A stretch of 64,000 nucleotides of DNA from Crotalaria pallida (GCA_037953625.1 CM075651.1:157613501-157677500), one strand, 5' to 3'; positions 23,776 to 36,252 are shown, numbered from the stretch's first letter. Program-made: numbers and translations. The notes: generated from the letters alone by a model not told the origin.

Positions 23776-23827
<52 letters not shown>
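23776..23827. repeat. (TA)n microsatellite
   Basis: An almost pure TA run of about 50 bp lies 75 bp upstream of the small exon at 23902. Confidence 0.9.
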
Positions 23828-23831
<4 letters not shown>

Positions 23832-23901
23832 CATAATACATAAGTTAATTTGCTAGTGAAGAACGCCAAGAGATAGTAGCTAGCTACTTTTAGGGATCAC
23901 C

Positions 23902-24110
23902 ATGGGAGACTCCTCTTCTTCTTCATCTTCTTCATCTTCTGCTTTATACATTCGTATGGTAAGTAATTAATAATAATTGAGAGAGCTATCTATATTATTT
24001 TTGTAATGAGTGATTACATACTACTGTATATATTGAACATATGCTATGTATAGTTCAGATCATGTTGACAAGTTTGAACAAAATATATATAGGTGCAGCA
24101 CTTGATCGAG
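23902..24110 (+). pseudogene. Truncated fragment of a plant-specific (TIGR01589-like) gene
   Basis: An exon-like segment 23902-23958 encodes MGDS, a run of serines, and ALYIRM, followed by a good donor (ATG|GTAAGT). At 24093, after an AG acceptor, VQHLIE follows in frame. The pattern of a Ser-rich start, then M-VQ-x-LIE, is that of the small plant family modelled as TIGR01589, where the helix continues with KCL. Here the similarity stops abruptly at 24110 in T-rich sequence, and no further exon was found before the polygalacturonase gene. It is best read as a truncated gene; the family call is a recollection of the motif only. Confidence 0.4.
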
Positions 24111-24162
24111 ATATATTTTTTTTTTTTAAAGTGAGGAAGAAGCATATTGTAGATTGATTTTT

Positions 24163-24381
24163 TGTTTATTTATATTTTTAGTCCCTAAAAGTTTATCATA
24201 TTTTGGTTTTATTTCCTAAAGTTATTTTGACCATAACTAGTTCTTCATTTTTCAAATATTTTGATTTTTGGTCCGCACCATTTGAAAATATATGTTATTA
24301 CTAGTCCCAGTCAAAATAATTTTAGGAACCAAAACCAAAACACGTTGAACTTTTAAAGACGATAGACATAAATAAGCCTTT
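24163..24381. mobile_element. Foldback MITE
   Basis: The left arm GTCCCTAAAAGTTTATCATA, with TTTTGGTTTT following, pairs with the inverse of the right arm CCAAAACCAAAACACGTTGA and AACTTTTAAAGAC. It is non-coding and lies just after the break in the truncated gene at 24110, so it may have contributed to that truncation. Confidence 0.6.
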
Positions 24382-24934
24382 TGTTTTTACCTGGGATATA
24401 AGTGAAAGAAACTTTTTGAGATTAATGTGTATGCATTAACGGTTAAAATTTTTTACATCATCATTCCATTATCCACCATTCATTTGTCCACCATTTATTT
24501 GTATTACTTTAATTTAAAAGTCAACGGCCATAAATAAATGAATGATATGAATGGTGGATAATGCACTGGTGAAAAAACTTTTACAGTGTCACTGCATTCT
24601 CCTCTTTCTCAAACTTAACTTTTTGAGTGTTTCGGTACGAAAGACATGTTCCTTTTATGTAATAAATATAGTTGATATTTTCTATTTTATTTCCATGTAG
24701 ATAGGAAGAAATGAGCACGCAAAAGAAACTGAACCGGAAGATATGCAATACTTTAGATTTCTGAATAAAATGCAGATTGGTTTTCTACTAGAGTTTGCCA
24801 ATCAGTTCAGAACTTTGCCTTAACATGTTCCTCAACATGTATGACTACATTTACGTACTTGCCTTTCATCATAATACATCAATAAAAAGAAGCACTTACT
24901 TACTTAGAGTTAAAAAATAAAATCCTCATCAATC

Positions 24935-26757
24935 TCAAGAGTAGTAATTGGCACATGATCCAGACTGGTAGCTGATCAGTTCAGAACATGGTGATGGGCT
25001 AACCTGATGAGCACTTCCAGACACATCAGAACACTGCCATTTGGGAGTTCTACTAGGTCTTGTCACTCCATGAAGGTTGATATCAGAGAAGCAAATATCA
25101 GTGAAAGGGGAATTTCTCAATCCTTGTATCAACCCTGCCTGCAGAACCTTCACACCCCACACATTCTTAATTGTGATGCCCTTGACTACTGGGAGAGCAT
25201 TAGGATCATATTTGTCATCAGGATGGTCCCCAACATTTCCTGAAATCTTTATTCCCTTCCTTGCATCCTCCACATACATATCAGACACTTTTATATCCTT
25301 TATATACCCTCCCCTGCCAGCGTTTGTCTTGATGTGGATACCGACTCCCATGCTGAAAAGGTTGATATGTTCAGCAAGTACATTCTCCACCCCGCCAGAG
25401 GCTTCACTGCCAACAGCAATGCCGGCAAACGGGGATGATCCAGTTACACGCCGGATGGTGATATTAGAGCTAGGGCGACCATAAGCAATCCCATACTCAT
25501 CCCATCCACTCTTCACAGCCACGAGATCATCTCCAGTAGATATGTACGAGTCCTCTATACAGACATTTGAACTTGAATCTGCATAAATACGTTACATGAA
25601 TGAATACCAGGACGGTTTTTTCAGCACAGCTTGTCTCCTTTATTAGATAAATCACAGTTGTCTTTAAAAGGAAAAGGTTTCATACCAAAAACAAAAGAAA
25701 GGAAAAAGTTCCAGTCAATATTCAAAACTTACAAAAATGATGCCAATTATTAGCTGTGTTTCAATATGTTATATCTATTTCGCTCTTTGCATAAGATATG
25801 CCATGTTTAGACAGTAAATACTTGCCTGGATCAACTCCATCAGTATTAGGAGAGTCACGCGGAGCCAAAATTGTGACAAATCGAACAACAACATTGCTGC
25901 AAAGAAGCAAAAAAGTTAATCTGATTTCAGAATCACAGCTTAGCAAATAGAAAGACAGTGCAATTTTGGGTAAATATTTTTTGCCCACAATCATGAAAAA
26001 ACAATATCACCAAAGAAAAAGGATAAATGTTGAACTCCTCGTGACTTATATGTGAGCTATACCTACAGTAAACTGGGTGAATATTCCAGAAGGGAGAATT
26101 CTTGAAGATCACATTCGAAATAATAATGTTTCTGGAATTCAGAAATTCAACAAGGTTTGGTCTGGTAAACTGAAGAGTTCTCTGCCTCCACATGTTCCAC
26201 CACACATCTCCTTGCCCATCAATTGTCCCATTCTCCCCTGTGAAAAAAGAAAAGGAATGTGAATCAATGAGAGAGAGGGTTTCTTTCTGGCATGAAAGCC
26301 CGTATAAGTTGCTAAGTAAAAAGAAAATTAATAGTCCCAACTCCCAAGGCCTCCAATCAATTATGATCATTCAATATGAAGCTTTTCCAGCTTGCAATCT
26401 TCCTCTCGTTTATTATTTTTATCTGTAAATTATATTTCATACTTCATTTTTTATATACTTATAATTTTCGATCATTATATTTCAGATATCCAGTGACCAA
26501 GTATCCTGTCAGAGCTATCTTTTGCAGAATTCCCTCAAAAAGTATTAAATTAGATACACACCTGTGATCACCACATCCTGAACTCCATCTCCATGAATAA
26601 AGCTCATATACCTTTCTCCAGGGCGCTCCCTTCCTCTTCCATAAGATGGCAAGGGTGGAATTAAGGGCCAAGTCAACGAGTCCTAAAGAATCAAGCAAGG
26701 AGGAGCATTGATAAGTCTTGTTAAGGCAAGGCATTGATCATCTGAGGCTTTTGACTT

Positions 26758-26810
<53 letters not shown>

Positions 26811-29589
26811 CTTCCTTTCCTCTTTTTAGCTGCGAAACGAGAATTCATACAATACACAGTAACATGCACAAGGAAAATGAGTTTGGTAGTCACTTCTAAT
26901 AGATGCACCATCAACAATAACAACAACCAAAAGGATTTCCCACTACGTGAAGTCAGCTATGTGGATCATCAAACAATGTCACAGTGTCTATCTTAAATCA
27001 AATATTCCAAGAGGCCATTCAGATCTAAATCCTTTCTAACGGTATCACCTAATTACAAGTTTCATCAAGTATTTTCTTACATGTGGAAAATAGTTCAGTA
27101 ATCATCTCTAGTAGTGCATCATCCATCTATTATTGAAGGTTGAAAAAGTCACACTGCTGTTAAATTGATACTGTATAGTAGGATCTAAGGGTATAAATCT
27201 ACATTGATTTTGTGTGTAGCAAACTCATAACCTTATATGAAGAATGTATTTGTAGTCCACTAGTACCACTATATTTTTTTTTTTTTTATAATACAACTAT
27301 TTGGTGATAAATTCGCTGTTTTTGGGGAAAAAATTAAAAAAAAAAATGCTAAAGAACGAAAAGTTTTCCAACAGGAAATCGAATGTGGTGCTGAAAATCT
27401 GCTATTATTAGTTGCTGATTTTCAAAGCATTACAGTGATAGCATTCTACTACCAAATAATACCCAGAAGTCCAGAACGCGTAATTCGTCCAATCAGATTT
27501 ATAAGCAGAAACAGGAAATAGTTAATCATTTTGTCATTGTTGTAGCTCCAACTTGATGTAGTAAATGGCGAGATAACAAAAGATTCAAAGCAAGCTTTCA
27601 TTTAAAAACCAGCTATTATGGGAAATAGCTGAAATTGGACCACCATATATGGAACTTCCTTACCTAATGCCTAATCATTTTGGAGATCAACAAAAACATA
27701 ACCAGACCATAATCTTTAGCAAACTATTAGTCGTAACAAGATCATTGCCAACATGGTGCCTTCCATTTTAAATTGATTGACACAAGCATGGGTAGTACAG
27801 TACTCAAATTAAGTTTCAAAATCAATTTCAACCATTAAATAATATAACACCTTGTTCATCTTGTGTTACTTAAACAAAAAGAATCATATTTAAAAAACAC
27901 AACAATCAATAATGGCCAGCAATCTAAGCAGCCGAACAAGTTGCTAAAGTTAGTAAATGTTAGCACATGTTGGCATGCAGTGATGCTGATCAGAGACCCG
28001 ACAGTAGTACTCCTCATCCATTCAGCTTGGGACCCATCATAGATCATGGAGACTATAATTATCTGTACTCCATACTACCTACCATACGCGTAAATAACTA
28101 AATACTATATGGTCATATGGACACATTGCATTATGACCAAAAGGTTGTTTTAGTGGCCCCATTTGGCATTTGGCAGTTTGGGAAGAGTTTGCAAATAAAC
28201 ATGAACTTTTTTTTTCACAGCAATGGTTATAAAAAGATAAAATCTTGTGCAATCTTACACTAACAAGGGAATCAAAACGTAATATTTGACCCAAAAAAAA
28301 TGAATCCATGTCATCAAATTAACTCAATTATTTGACAAAAAAAATTGAATCTATGTCATCAAATTAATTCAATTAAGAGAAAAATGTCCGAATACTATTA
28401 AATAAACAACTGAGTGGTTGGTGCTGTGAGATAGCTGAGTTAGTTGATAAACTTGAGTTCCCTCCGTAGGGAAGGAACTTTTTATGTCTGGCAACATTTT
28501 ATAACTTTCTATGGTAAATATAAAAACTAGATTATTCAACATTATAAGAATGCTAAAATATTTAAGTTTTTTTTTTTTTATATAATTTTTAAAAAATTTT
28601 TTGGTGTGCTATATGATAGTCATGTATGATTATTAGTAGTAAAAATTAAGGATTTTGTGCACTTTAGAGGGTAAATGAGTATTTACCCACCCAGCAAAAA
28701 GGGTAATGCATCCAACACGATACCCATATGTGAGAGGAATTATTACTTGGTTCGAATGACCATTTCATTATCCATAGTTTAAGTCAATATAACTTGACAC
28801 ATAAGAAAATAATTTTTTAAAATAAAAAAAATTGTAGTTAATTTTAATAATTGTTAAATTATCATCAGCTTATATCATGGATAAAGTGGTGGTCCAGCAC
28901 CAACTAATAATTTCTCTGACATGTGTCACGTAACCGACACTTTAAATAGGTGACAATTATAAAAATAAAATAAAATTTACATATGGCACCGGTCGCATGA
29001 GCTATCCGATGGGTGAGCGTGGATAAATAATTAAATATAAATATGGGTGTAAATATATTTGTGCTAAATAAGATTAAGCTATAATCAAATTATAGCTTCT
29101 ATTAGTAGTAGTGTGTGAATTGTGATTAGCAATTAGCAAGAAAGATTAACAAATACTACTAAACAAAATCCATGCACTGTAGTAGTAGCAAAATGGGAGT
29201 TTAATTATAATTATAATTATAATTATAATAATAATTAATAATAGTACCTGGGTGGCTTTGATAACAGCACCAGCAGCAAGATAGAGAGTGATGTTGGAAG
29301 TGAGATTAAAGGGTCCGGTCAAGTAGACCCCTGGAGGGACGTAAAGCAAGGTACCTCCTTCCCTCTTCAAGTGTTGAATCGCGTACACCGCCTCCTTGAA
29401 CGCCTTTGTGTTGATGGCGCGTCCATCTCCCACGCCCCCGTAATCGGTTATTGATATGTTATGGGCTCGACGGGGGAAGGGTACTATGTCGGAACACGTT
29501 ACCGGTGCCACCTCAGCAGCACGTGAGTAGTTAGTACTATTAAACAACAACAACACCGACAAGAAGAAGAATAGCAATGGAAGGAGCAT
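24935..29589 (-). CDS. GH28 polygalacturonase-like protein, copy A (5 exons, 450 aa)
   Basis: Exons 29248-29589, 26562-26682, 26063-26237, 25826-25896 and 24935-25578 join in frame (1353 nt). Residues 1-24 form a signal peptide (Leu/Phe-rich core ending SRAAE), so the protein is probably secreted to the cell wall. The N-terminal pectate-lyase-fold start is DYGGVGDGRAINTKAF. GH28 motifs follow: SPNTDGVDPD, STGDDLVAVKSG, GIAVGSEASGG in the place of the classical GHG, and IHIKTNAGRGG in the place of RIK. The aspartates of NTDG and GDD are present, while the His and Arg positions differ as in the plant clade of 'probable polygalacturonases'. Intron 4 uses a GC donor (CAG|GCAAGT). Intron 1 is 2565 bp against 259 bp in copy B. 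Pectin hydrolysis is likely but the substrate is unknown. Confidence 0.93.
26757..26812. repeat. (TA)n(CA)n(TA)n microsatellite in intron 1
   Basis: A compound dinucleotide run lies in the shared part of intron 1. Copy B has only a short AT stretch at the same place. Confidence 0.85.
26833..29107. other. 2.3-kb block in intron 1 absent from copy B
   Basis: Copy B intron 1 aligns with copy A on both sides (CTTCCTTT.TCTTTT at the left, GTGTGTGA..GATTA..AACAAA at the right), and about 2.27 kb intervene only in A. No terminal repeats, TSD or coding sequence were recognised. It could be an insertion in A or a deletion in B. Confidence 0.65.
29205..29240. repeat. ATT/AAT-rich microsatellite near the exon 1 donor
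   Basis: An imperfect TAATTATAAT run sits a few bases inside intron 1 of copy A. Confidence 0.7.
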
Positions 29590-31214
29590 TTTGGAAGAGA
29601 GAGAAAGAAGGGAATGGGGGGAAGGTATAGAACAAGGGCTGTGTTTTGGCCTCTCTGTGCGTGTGAACGTGTGTGGTTCGGGTTCTGCATAGACCGTCGC
29701 TTAACAGCAGTAAATGAAAAGCATTTTAAAGCATTTTTTCCTTTTGTCTTTATGTCCTCAGCAACCAAGAGAGGAAAGAATCTGCCACATAAGAATAACA
29801 TTTATTATCCATTAGAATTAGAAAAATAGAAAATTCCATGAATAAAATACTAAATTTAAATCCCAATTTTAATTATCGGTAAGATTTATTAGTATATTAA
29901 TTATTTGTTTCATAAGTTATGTTCTTTTATAAACATATACTTTTATTTATTACATCATTTTTTTCATTACTCATCTCTCCATCTCTCTTTAACATAATTT
30001 GTATACATTTATTATTAATATACTCTCTCTTATAATTAAATAAGGGTAATTTAGTCAAAATATTTCAAATTCTTACCTTACTTACTCATTTCTTAATTTA
30101 TATGCAATGGTCTAATAAAACTTAGGGTCTTGCTAACAAGTGCCCTTAGGTTACTACATATGGAAAAAAAATCATAAATACATATTCACCACTCTCTCGA
30201 AAACATAAAAAATCACATTTTCCAATAATTTTTATCTATATTACTCTCTTAACAAGTGCCCTATCATTTTCCTAAAACTTAACTTATAGGACGGAAAAAA
30301 TATCCATTTGATCCAAATTTGACCCAAACAATTACTTTCGGCATTTTCAAGGCTAAAATTGTTTGACTTTCACTTTATTTTTTCTCCTGTGATGATAAAT
30401 GTAATATTTCATCTGATCTTATTTATAGGTTACATTATAAAAAAAAAATTGATCTTATTTATGAATGCATAAATTAGAAAAACACTTATTGTTGTTGATC
30501 TTGAATATATGCATCCTCCATGAAAAGTAATGTTGCTTGAATTGGGTAGGACAACTACAAGCGTGTTTGGTTGGGCGGTGAGCAACCGCAATCGCAAAAA
30601 CCTACCCGCTTAAGCTGAAACGCGCGTTTACCATTAGCAAATGCTGAAACAAACACATTCTACTTGTAGCAAAACTCTTCATGCAAAAAATTTATCGCAT
30701 ATGCATTTTTAAAGGTTCGAAGTTGACAACGATTGGATAATAAGTTTAATTTTATTTGTCATTATTGATATTTATATTCATATTCATAAAATAAAAAATT
30801 AAGTTAGAGGTCAGATATAATATTTTGTACGAAATTCATTATTGATATTCATATTTAAATATATATATATTTATAATTACATTTTTATTGCCTATGTATA
30901 ATATGTTCATAACATTTTCAATTGTGAGAGATTCTTTCCTTGTTTTATGATATCATTACTAATGGAGGGTTTAGATGAACATCTCGATCTCATGAGATAC
31001 TAAGAGCTATTTTTGATTCTTAGGGACATCCTGTAGTATTTTTTTTATATTATTTCATATTTGTTAATATTCTAAGAAATTACATCGATCATAATTTTAT
31101 TCCAGTCTCAATAATTAACAATGATTTTTGAATGCTTACAATTCACTTCATATATTATTACACGAGGGATCTATTTACACCAAGTTAAATTAGATTAATT
31201 TTTATACTATTCAT
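29590..31214. other. Upstream region of polygalacturonase copy A, with duplicated blocks
   Basis: The first 250 bp upstream match the same region of copy B (34503-34760), for example GAGAGGAAAGAATCTGCCA. The match is interrupted in A by about 400 bp (roughly 29905-30300) and resumes with TCCAAATTTGACCCAAACAA at 30307. The interruption holds part of a TTGCTAACAAGTGCCC-type foldback also present at 50300-50483. The segment 30905-31130 matches 37125-37320. A TATA box could not be fixed. Confidence 0.55.
30480..30840 (+). repeat. Isolated, interrupted copy of the 430-bp nsLTP-promoter repeat
   Basis: ATGCATCCTCCATGAAAAGT, TTGGATAATAAGTTTA and TTAAGTTAGAGGTCAGATAT occur in the same order and spacing as in the array at 40411-48660. 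A roughly 100-bp insertion, beginning CGTGTTTGGTTGGGCGG and ending near AAACAAACAC, splits the copy. It lies 10 kb from the array, between the two polygalacturonase genes. Confidence 0.8.
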
Positions 31215-31351
31215 AACTTTTACACAAGTCGTCCGCGTAAGACGGTTCAGTTGGTGGCTGCAGGGACACTTAGAATTTCCCCATCCCCAGGTCATGGGTT
31301 CTAGTCCCAGACCTCCCATGTAAACCAAAAAAAAAAACTTTTACACAAGTC
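31215..31351 (+). mobile_element. Short SINE with 16-bp TSD
   Basis: The insertion 31231-31335 carries a Pol III-like GACGGTTCAGTTGGTGGC and GGTCATGGGTTCTAGTCCC, ends in an A-run, and is bracketed by AACTTTTACACAAGTC (31215-31230, 31336-31351). Confidence 0.83.
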
Positions 31352-32155
31352 AAATTAAATTGAATCAACTACTTGATTGAAAGTTCATATCTGTAGATAG
31401 TCTATATCAAAAATCCAAAATCTTTTAGTACTTCGTTTATATATGTCAAAATTAACAATATATATGTCTTAAAAATATATGAAAATGGAGCTATTTGAAT
31501 ATACTTTCAATAATGTTTTAATTTTCTCGAATTTGACACAAATAATTTAGATGACATATAATTATTAATCAATGGATGGATTAGTGAAATTCACAATGTA
31601 TAAAAAGTTACAAGCGATATAAGATTTTGTGTTAATATATCCCTCCTTTGTTGTTAGTAATATTATTATTTTGGCTTATTTAAGTTTTTATCCCTGAAAG
31701 TTGACCGAGTTTTGGTTTTAGTCATTATCTTTTTATTTGACCGATCTTGATCCTTAAAAGTTTAAATTTTTTTTTTTGGTCCCTAACATTAGGGATTCGC
31801 CGTAATGCCACGTAAGCATGTCATGCATCTTATTTTTTTAAGTAAAAAGTTTCTAAAAGTTGACTGAATTTTGGTTTTAGGTCTCATCTTTTTTTTTTTA
31901 TCGATCCTTAAAAGTTTAAAATTTTTTGCTCTGGTCTTTGTCAGTGATAAAAAACTATTAATTGCTGACATGACTAACGGATTGACACATCAATATGTCA
32001 TGTGTCTGGGTAATAATGAGTTGTTGACAAATTGGCAAAAGACAACAATATCCATGCATCTAAAAAAATTATAAAATACAAATATCATAATTTGATGTGT
32101 AGGTATGTCTAAATAATTCTCTTAATCATTCTTTTTTTAAATCCCCTCTTCAATC
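31352..32155. other. Spacer with degenerate foldback sequences
   Basis: Segments around 31680-31760 and 31850-31930 repeat TTTTGGTTTTAG and CCTTAAAAGTTTAAA. They resemble decayed foldback MITEs of the type at 24163-24381. No gene is supported. Confidence 0.5.
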
Positions 32156-34502
32156 TCAAGAGGAGTAATTGGGACATGATCCAGACGGGCGGCTGATGAG
32201 TTGGGAACATGGCGATGGGCTAACCTGATAAGCAATTCCAGACACATCAGAACACTGCCAACTGGGAGTTCTACTAGGTCCCGTCACTCCACCAAGGTTG
32301 ATATCAGATAAGCAAATATAAGTGAAAGGGGAATTTCTCAATCCTTGCATCAACCCTGCCTGCTGAACCTTCACACCCCTCACATGCTTAATCGTGATGC
32401 CCTTCACCACCGGAAGAGCATCACGATTATATTTGCCATCAGGATGGTCCCCAACATTTCCTGAAATCTTTATTCCCTTCCTTGCATCCTCCATGTACAC
32501 ATCGAACACCTTTATATTCTTTATATACCCTCCCCTGCCAGCGTTTGTCTTGATGTGGATACCGATTCCGATGCCGTAAAGGTTGATATGTTCTGCACGT
32601 ACATTCTCCACCCCGCCGGAGGTTTCGCTGCCAATAGCAATGCCGGCAAACGGAGATGATCCGGTTACACGCCGGACGGTGATGTTTACACTAGGGCGAC
32701 CATAAGCAATCCCATACTCATCCCATCCACTCTTCACAGATACGAGATCATCTCCTGTAGATATGTATGAGTCCTCTATGCAGACATTTGAACTTGAATC
32801 TGCATAAATACGTTACATGAATGAATACCATGACAGTTTTTTCAGCACATCTTGTCTCCTATCCTTTATTAGATAAATCACAGTTAGTTGTCTTTAAAAC
32901 GAAAAGGTTTCATACCAAAAACAAAAGAAAGGAAACCAATTTCCATAGCAGTGTTTCAATATGTTATATCTATTTCGCTCTTTGCATAAGATATGCCATG
33001 TTTATTAGAAAGTAAGTACTTGCCTGGATCAACTCCATCAGTATTAGGAGAGTCGTGCGGAGCCAAAATTGTGACAAATCGAACAACAACGTTGCTGCAA
33101 AGAAGCAAGAAAGTTCAAAATATGATTTCAGAATCGCAGCTTAGCAAATACTAGAAAGACAGTGCAATTATGGGTAAATATTTTTTGCCCACAATTATGG
33201 AAAAACAATGTCACCAAAGAAAAAGGATAAATGTTGAACTTCTCGTGACTTATATGTGAGCTATACCTACAGTAAACTGGGTGTATATTCCAGAAGGGAG
33301 AATTCTTGAAGATGACATTTGAAATAATAATGTTTCTGGAATTCAGAAATTCAACAAGGTTTGGTCTGGTAAACTTAAGAGTTCTCCTCCTCCACATGTT
33401 CCACCACACACCTCCTTGCCCATCAATTGTCCCATTCTTCCCTGTGAAAAAGGGGGAAAAGAAAAAGGAATGCAAATCAGTGAGAGAGACTGAGAGAGGG
33501 TTTAGTTTTGGCATGAAAGCCTGTAGAAGTTACTAAGTAAAAAGAAAATTCATGACCCCAACTCCTAAGGCCTCCAATCAATTATGATCATTCAATATAA
33601 AGCTTTTCCAGCTTGCAATCTTAGCTTCCTCTCGTTTATTCTTTTTCTCTGTAAATTATATTTCATACTTCATTTTTTATATACTTTATATATAGTTTTC
33701 AATCATTATATTTCAGATATTGGAGTATCCTGTCAGAACTATCTTTTATTTGCAGAATTTCCTCAAAGAGTATTAAATTAGATACACACCTGTGATCACC
33801 ACATCCTGAAGTCCATCTCCATGAATCAAGCTCATATACCTTCCTCCAGGGCGCTCCCTTCCTCTTCCATATGATGGCAAGGGTGGAATTAAAGGCCAAT
33901 TCAATGAGTCCTAAAGAATCAAGCAAGGAGGAGCATTAAAATATCTTGTTACGCAAGGCATTGCTCATCTGAGGCTTTTGCCTTTATTTATATATGCTTC
34001 CTTTTCTCTTCTCAGCAGTGTGTGATTAACAAATAAACAAAATCCATGTACAGTGGTAGCAAAATGGGAGTTATATTCCCTTAAGGATCGTTTTTCTCTC
34101 AAAAAAGTGTGCTTATTAATAAGGACCGGAGTGAGTATTATATATCATAATAAATAGTAGTAGTAGTACCTGGGTGGCTTTGATAACAGCACCAGCAGCA
34201 AGATAGAGAGTCATGTTGGAAGTGAGATTAAAGGGTCCGGTCAAGTAGACACCTGGAGGGACGTAAAGCAAGGTACCACCTGCCCTCCTCAAGCGTTGAA
34301 TAGCGTACACTGCCTCCTTGAATGCCTTTGTGTTGATGTATCGTCCATCTCCCACGCCCCCGTAATCGGTTATTGATATTGTATGGGCTCGACGGTGGAA
34401 GGGTACTATGTAGGAACACGTCACCACCTTAGCAGCACATGAGTAGTTACTACTATTCAACAACAACACCAACAAGAAGAAGAACAACAATGGAAGGGGC
34501 AT
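32156..34502 (-). CDS. GH28 polygalacturonase-like protein, copy B (5 exons, 447 aa)
   Basis: Exons 34170-34502, 33790-33910, 33267-33441, 33024-33094 and 32156-32799 join in frame (1344 nt). The last four exons have exactly the same lengths as in copy A, and exon 1 is three codons shorter. The protein has a signal peptide (Leu/Phe core ending near SCAAK) and DYGGVGDGRYINTKAF. The GH28 landmarks are SPNTDGVDPD, STGDDLVSVKSG, GIAIGSETSGG and IHIKTNAGRGG. The GC donor of intron 4 (CAG|GCAAGT) is conserved with copy A, so it predates the duplication. No disabling change was found. Differences from A are scattered substitutions (for example GDVWW to GGVWW), as expected of a functional duplicate. 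Confidence 0.93.
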
Positions 34503-35436
34503 TTTGGAAAAAAAAAAATATAGAGAGTTGGAATAGAATGGAAGGAGCCTCTATGTGTGAGTGGTTCTATATATATATTGACCGTTGCTTAACAGTGGGA
34601 AATGAAAAGCATTTAAATCGTTTTAATTTCTTTTCTCTTTATGTCCTCACAGCAAGAGAGGAAAGAATCTGCCATATAAGATTTATACATAAGAAGAAAT
34701 AGAAAATTCCATAAGAAAATTACTAAATTTAAATCCTGAAATTAATTATTAGTAATATTTATTAGTATAATTAGTATGCATTTGGTCCAAATTTGACCCA
34801 AACAATTAATTTCATTATTTTCAAAGTTAATATTGTTTGACTTTCACTTTATTTTTACACGTTACTTTATTTCACAATTACTCATACGTTAATTATTAGG
34901 GGTATAAACACATTAATTATCTATTTCCATTTAATAAAAGCAATTTAGAAAATAATTACTCTCTCCAAACCTTATTATAGGATACATTCAACTGAATTAT
35001 ACATACTAAAGAAAGTAAATGATTTTATAAATTCTATACAAATATATTATAATATTACAATTTTACCATTTTAATTTTTTTTGAAAAATTTATACTCATT
35101 AATGAACAACAAAAAATACATAAATAGTCAAAACATTTAATAAGGGAAAAAAAACATAAGTGACTTATGATAAAAACATAAGTGAGTAAGTATTGTATTT
35201 GACTGATTGCAAATATATTTTATGATCAAGATAAAAAAAAATTTAAATAAAATCTTATACTCCCTCCGATCCTTGTTATAAGTATCATTTCTGTGAGAGA
35301 CAAAAAAGACTTATAATAAAAACCGGAGGAAGTATTAAAAACCGGAAAAGGAATGTGTTCGGTACACAACATGTCACCAAGGTCGTCCATAAGTCCATTA
35401 GTTGAGCCCAATGAATTTAACTTAACTCTTTGTTTT
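34503..35436. other. Upstream region of polygalacturonase copy B, with a small Stowaway-like MITE
   Basis: The first 330 bp are homologous to the upstream DNA of copy A. A 73-bp miniature element at 35260-35332 begins CTCCCTCCGATCC, ends with its inverse GGAGGAAG, and is flanked by TA. A TATATATATA stretch near 34570 is a possible but unproven TATA region. Confidence 0.55.
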
Positions 35437-36252
35437 AGGTGAAAGGGTTTTTATTTTGCCACCCCAGTGTTTATGGATGTCACCCCAATTCTTAAAATAA
35501 TACCCATTATGTCCTTTTAAAAAAACAAGAATTTTTTACGACCTGTAGGTCGTAGCACCCCCTTACGACCCTTTAAAAAACTAAGTTTTGACACGGGTCG
35601 TAAGCAGGTGCTACGACCTCAGGTCGTAACACCCTATTACGACCTGTCTTAAAACATGGTTTTTTAAACGGTCGTCAGCAAGTGTTACGACCTGTAGATC
35701 GTCAGCAGGTGTTACGACCTGCAGGTCGTCAGCAGGTGTTACGACCTGTCAGATTCCAAAGAGGGAAACTTCAAGTTTTATTTCACCAATAGCCAAGAAC
35801 TGGATCCAAGTGCTCGTGGTAATATTGCGGCTGATGCATGACTTAGGATCACCCAGGCTACATATAAATTTGTGTTTTATTGGTTTACAGGGAGTGCAGT
35901 TCCTTAATGGTCGTAAAAAAAAAATTAAAAAAAAAAACAAAAAGGGCCAGGTCGTAACATCTGCTGACTACCTGCAGGTCGTAACACCTGCTGACGACCG
36001 TTTAAAAAACCATGTTTTAAGACAGGTCGTAATAGGGTGTTACGACCTGAGGTCGTAGCACCTGCTTACGACCCGTGTCAAAACTTAGTTTTTTAAAGGG
36101 TCGTAAGGGGGTGCTACGACCTGTAGGTCGTAAGTACCCCCTACGACCCGTGTAAAATTCTTGTTTTTTTAAAAGGGCATAATGGGTATTATTTTAAAAA
36201 TTGGGGTGACATCCATAGACACTGGGGTGGCAAAATAAAAGCCCAGGTGAAA
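35437..36252. mobile_element. 800-bp foldback (MULE/hAT-like) element with ~290-bp inverted repeats and 8-bp TSD
   Basis: The element is exactly 35445-36244, bracketed by AGGTGAAA (35437-35444, 36245-36252). The outer ends GGGTTTTTATTTTGCCACCC and the inverse of GGGTGGCAAAATAAAAGCCC start near-perfect inverted arms of about 290 bp. The arms are packed with the octamer ACGACCTG and its inverse CAGGTCGT. The 200-bp interior (about 35748-35940) is unrelated to the arms and includes an acceptor-like TTTGTGTTTTATTGGTTTACAG, so it may be captured host DNA. No transposase is present. TSD length favours hAT; the long arms and GGG ends favour a Mutator-like foldback. Confidence 0.88.

Noticed and set aside
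24690..24830. Extra exon of the truncated gene at 23902 (after TTTCCATGTAG)
   Set aside because: The open stretch has no similarity to the suspected family and no downstream continuation.
24935..34502. One or both polygalacturonase copies as pseudogenes
   Set aside because: Apparent breaks vanish once the GC donor of intron 4 is accepted; both copies splice into uninterrupted frames.
35749..36058. Short frames over the core of the 800-bp element as a transposase
   Set aside because: They are 60-80 codons, lack any transposase motif and run into the octamer arms.
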